From NCBI RefSeq assembly GCF_003261055.1, contig NZ_CP030073.1, positions 1,984,001-2,048,000 of the forward strand: a stretch of 64,000 nt of DNA, given 5' to 3'. Both the position numbers and the translations under genes were made by a program. Of the stretch, positions 62,847 to 64,000 are shown piece after piece (positions within the stretch are counted from its first letter, which is position 1; every line of letters begins with the position of its first letter). Source of the DNA: Streptomyces cadmiisoli. Its GTDB lineage: Bacteria; Actinomycetota; Actinomycetes; Streptomycetales; Streptomycetaceae. A model generated the notes under the pieces. The model had not been told where the DNA came from and ran no database searches. It worked only from the letters and a program-made list of their open reading frames with translations.

Positions 62847-64000
62847 CCGCTCCCCCGGGCCTGCGCGAGGGGCTCGGCGTGGACGTACCGGCCGAGCGCG
62901 GTCAGCGGGAAGACCTGCCGGTAGAGGTGGTAGTTGATGGAGAAGTCCCACGGGAAGCCCGTGCCGGTGAAGTACGGCTCGTCCCAGGACCCGTCCTCCC
63001 GCTGGGTCGCCACCAGCCAGGCGACGCCGCGCTCCACGGCCTTGGAGTCCCGCTCCCCGGCCGCCAGCAGGGCCATCAGCGCCCAGGCGGTCTGCGAGGC
63101 GGTGGAGGCGCCCCGGCCGCTCCAGCTCCGGGCGTCGTCGTAGGAGCGCAGGTCCTCGCCCCAGCCGCCGTCGTCGTTCTGCACCTTCTCCAGCCAGGTC
63201 ACCGCGCGGCGGACCGCCGGGTGCGAGCCGGGGATGCCGGCGGCGACGAGGGCGGGCACCACCGATCCGGTGCCGTAGACGTAGTTGACGCCCCATCGCC
63301 CGAACCAGGAACCGTCGGGCTCCTGCTCGGCCAGCAGCCACTGGATGCCGCGCCGGGTGCGCGGGTCGTGGGCGAGGCCCTCGAGGGCGAGCATCTCCAC
63401 CACGTGCGCGGTGACATCGGCGGACGGTGGGTCGATGACCTCGCCGAAGTCGCAGAACGGCAGCCGGTTGGGGAAGGGGCTGGTGTTGTCGACGTCGAAG
63501 GCGCCCCAGGCGCCGTTCTTCGACTGCATGCCGAGGTTCCAGCGCACGCCGCGGCCGATCGCCCGGTCCACCCGTTCCTGGTCGTGGTGCCGGACCCGGC
63601 GCAGCGCGAGGACCACCTCGGCGGTGTCGTCGATGTCGGGGTAGTTGTCGTTGTGGAACTCGAAGGCCCAGCCGCCGGGCGGCAGACCCGGCCGGCGCAC
63701 CGACCAGTCGCCGGGCCGGACGATCTGCTCGCCCAGCATCCAGTCCGCCGCCTTGACCAGCTGCGGGTGGTCGGCGGGCACACCGGCGTCGGCCAGCGCG
63801 ATGGTCGCCAGACAGGTGTCCCACACCGGGGACTGGCAGGCCTCGATCATCCGGGCCCCGTCCTCGCGCCACACGGCGTACCGGTCCAGGGACTCGAGGC
63901 CGGCCCGCATCACGGGGTGCCGCAGGTCGTAGCCGAGCAGATGCAGCGCGATCAGCGAGTACACCGCGGGCGGCTGGATGCCGCCCCAGCAGCCGTCGTT
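62843..64000 (-). CDS. shc: Squalene-hopene cyclase, N-terminal part cut by window edge
   Basis: The C-terminal 385 residues of a class II triterpene cyclase are visible; the first part lies right of the window. QW-type repeats occur (NDGCWGGIQPP, NGAWGAFD, DGSWFGRWG, DDGGWGED, DGSWDEPYFTG). The catalytic DxDD acid is in YPDIDDTAEVVLALR. It cyclises squalene to hopene/hopanol at the membrane. Upstream genes of the operon (squalene synthesis) would lie beyond the edge. Confidence 0.96.
   Translation of the reverse strand, partial: NDGCWGGIQPPAVYSLIALHLLGYDLRHPVMRAGLESLDRYAVWREDGARMIEACQSPVWDTCLATIALADAGVPADHPQLVKAADWMLGEQIVRPGDWSVRRPGLPPGGWAFEFHNDNYPDIDDTAEVVLALRRVRHHDQERVDRAIGRGVRWNLGMQSKNGAWGAFDVDNTSPFPNRLPFCDFGEVIDPPSADVTAHVVEMLALEGLAHDPRTRRGIQWLLAEQEPDGSWFGRWGVNYVYGTGSVVPALVAAGIPGSHPAVRRAVTWLEKVQNDDGGWGEDLRSYDDARSWSGRGASTASQTAWALMALLAAGERDSKAVERGVAWLVATQREDGSWDEPYFTGTGFPWDFSINYHLYRQVFPLTALGRYVHAEPLAQARGSG

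Overview
The window is very GC-rich (well over 70% by eye), with strong third-position G/C bias, frequent GTG starts and long antisense shadow ORFs. It also carries a WhiB-family regulator, a four-gene conservon (cvnABCD), DUF574 methyltransferase, DUF6126 and a hopanoid cluster. Together these point to a Streptomyces or close relative, from a chromosomal region that is mostly core with accessory metabolic operons. No transposase, phage module, CRISPR array or secondary-metabolite megasynthase was found; the only specialised-metabolism locus is the hopanoid (terpene) cluster at the right edge.

Layout. 0-4.4 kb: MFS transporter, thiolase and acyl-CoA synthetase (the last cut by the left edge), divergent from a TetR regulator with palindromic operators. 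5.4-6.3 kb: DUF3068 membrane protein. 6.4-11.2 kb: a CUT2-type sugar/polyol ABC importer with a TIM-barrel isomerase and a divergent GntR/UTRA regulator. 11.2-18.9 kb: Nudix hydrolase, tRNA-Pro, DUF309 protein, cobF, an LPG-synthase-like membrane protein, cobK, HAD phosphatase, TSUP permease and a second thiolase. 19.2-19.9 kb: a whiB-like gene overlapping a frameshifted dps. 20-24.9 kb: M20 amidohydrolase, Ser/Thr kinase, Cof-type HAD and DUF574 methyltransferase. 24.9-28 kb: a glutamine-synthetase-like gene with a FluG-type amidohydrolase, then an atypical Nudix protein. 28.3-31.5 kb: ECF sigma factor with a His/Met-rich membrane protein, a DUF2071 protein and a di-Mop molybdate-binding protein. 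31.9-34.6 kb: furA-katG. 34.8 kb: a second, identical tRNA-Pro with an intrinsic terminator. 35-39.2 kb: MFS transporter, YjbR, GNAT, XRE-cupin and LysR genes. 39.2-41.5 kb: kbl-tdh threonine degradation. 41.7-45.9 kb: conservon cvnABCD plus a GAF-domain gene. 46.7-50.9 kb: metallo-beta-lactamase-fold enzyme, Glu/Leu-type dehydrogenase with TetR regulator, SGNH hydrolase. 51.2-52.4 kb: LysM-M23 endopeptidase behind a c-di-AMP (ydaO-type) riboswitch and an ECF-like promoter. 52.6-56.5 kb: GH36 alpha-galactosidase, tyrosine phosphatase, and an XRE-cupin regulator coupled to a 39-residue membrane microprotein. 56.6-64 kb: the hopanoid operon shc-hpnG-hpnH-ispG-dxs-hpnO, with shc cut by the right edge.

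How the genes work together. The hopanoid operon makes MEP-pathway precursors (dxs, ispG), cyclises squalene (shc), adds adenosine (hpnH), removes adenine (hpnG) and aminates the side chain (hpnO) to give aminobacteriohopanetriol. furA-katG is a peroxide response unit. kbl-tdh converts threonine to glycine and acetyl-CoA. The observations most worth following up are: the dps frameshift right behind a whiB-like gene; the split-FluG pair; the XRE/DUF6126 microprotein pair with twin operators; the abrupt internal change of codon use in ispG; the c-di-AMP riboswitch joined to an ECF-type promoter; and a series of probable leaderless transcripts (-10 box about 6 nt before the start codon).
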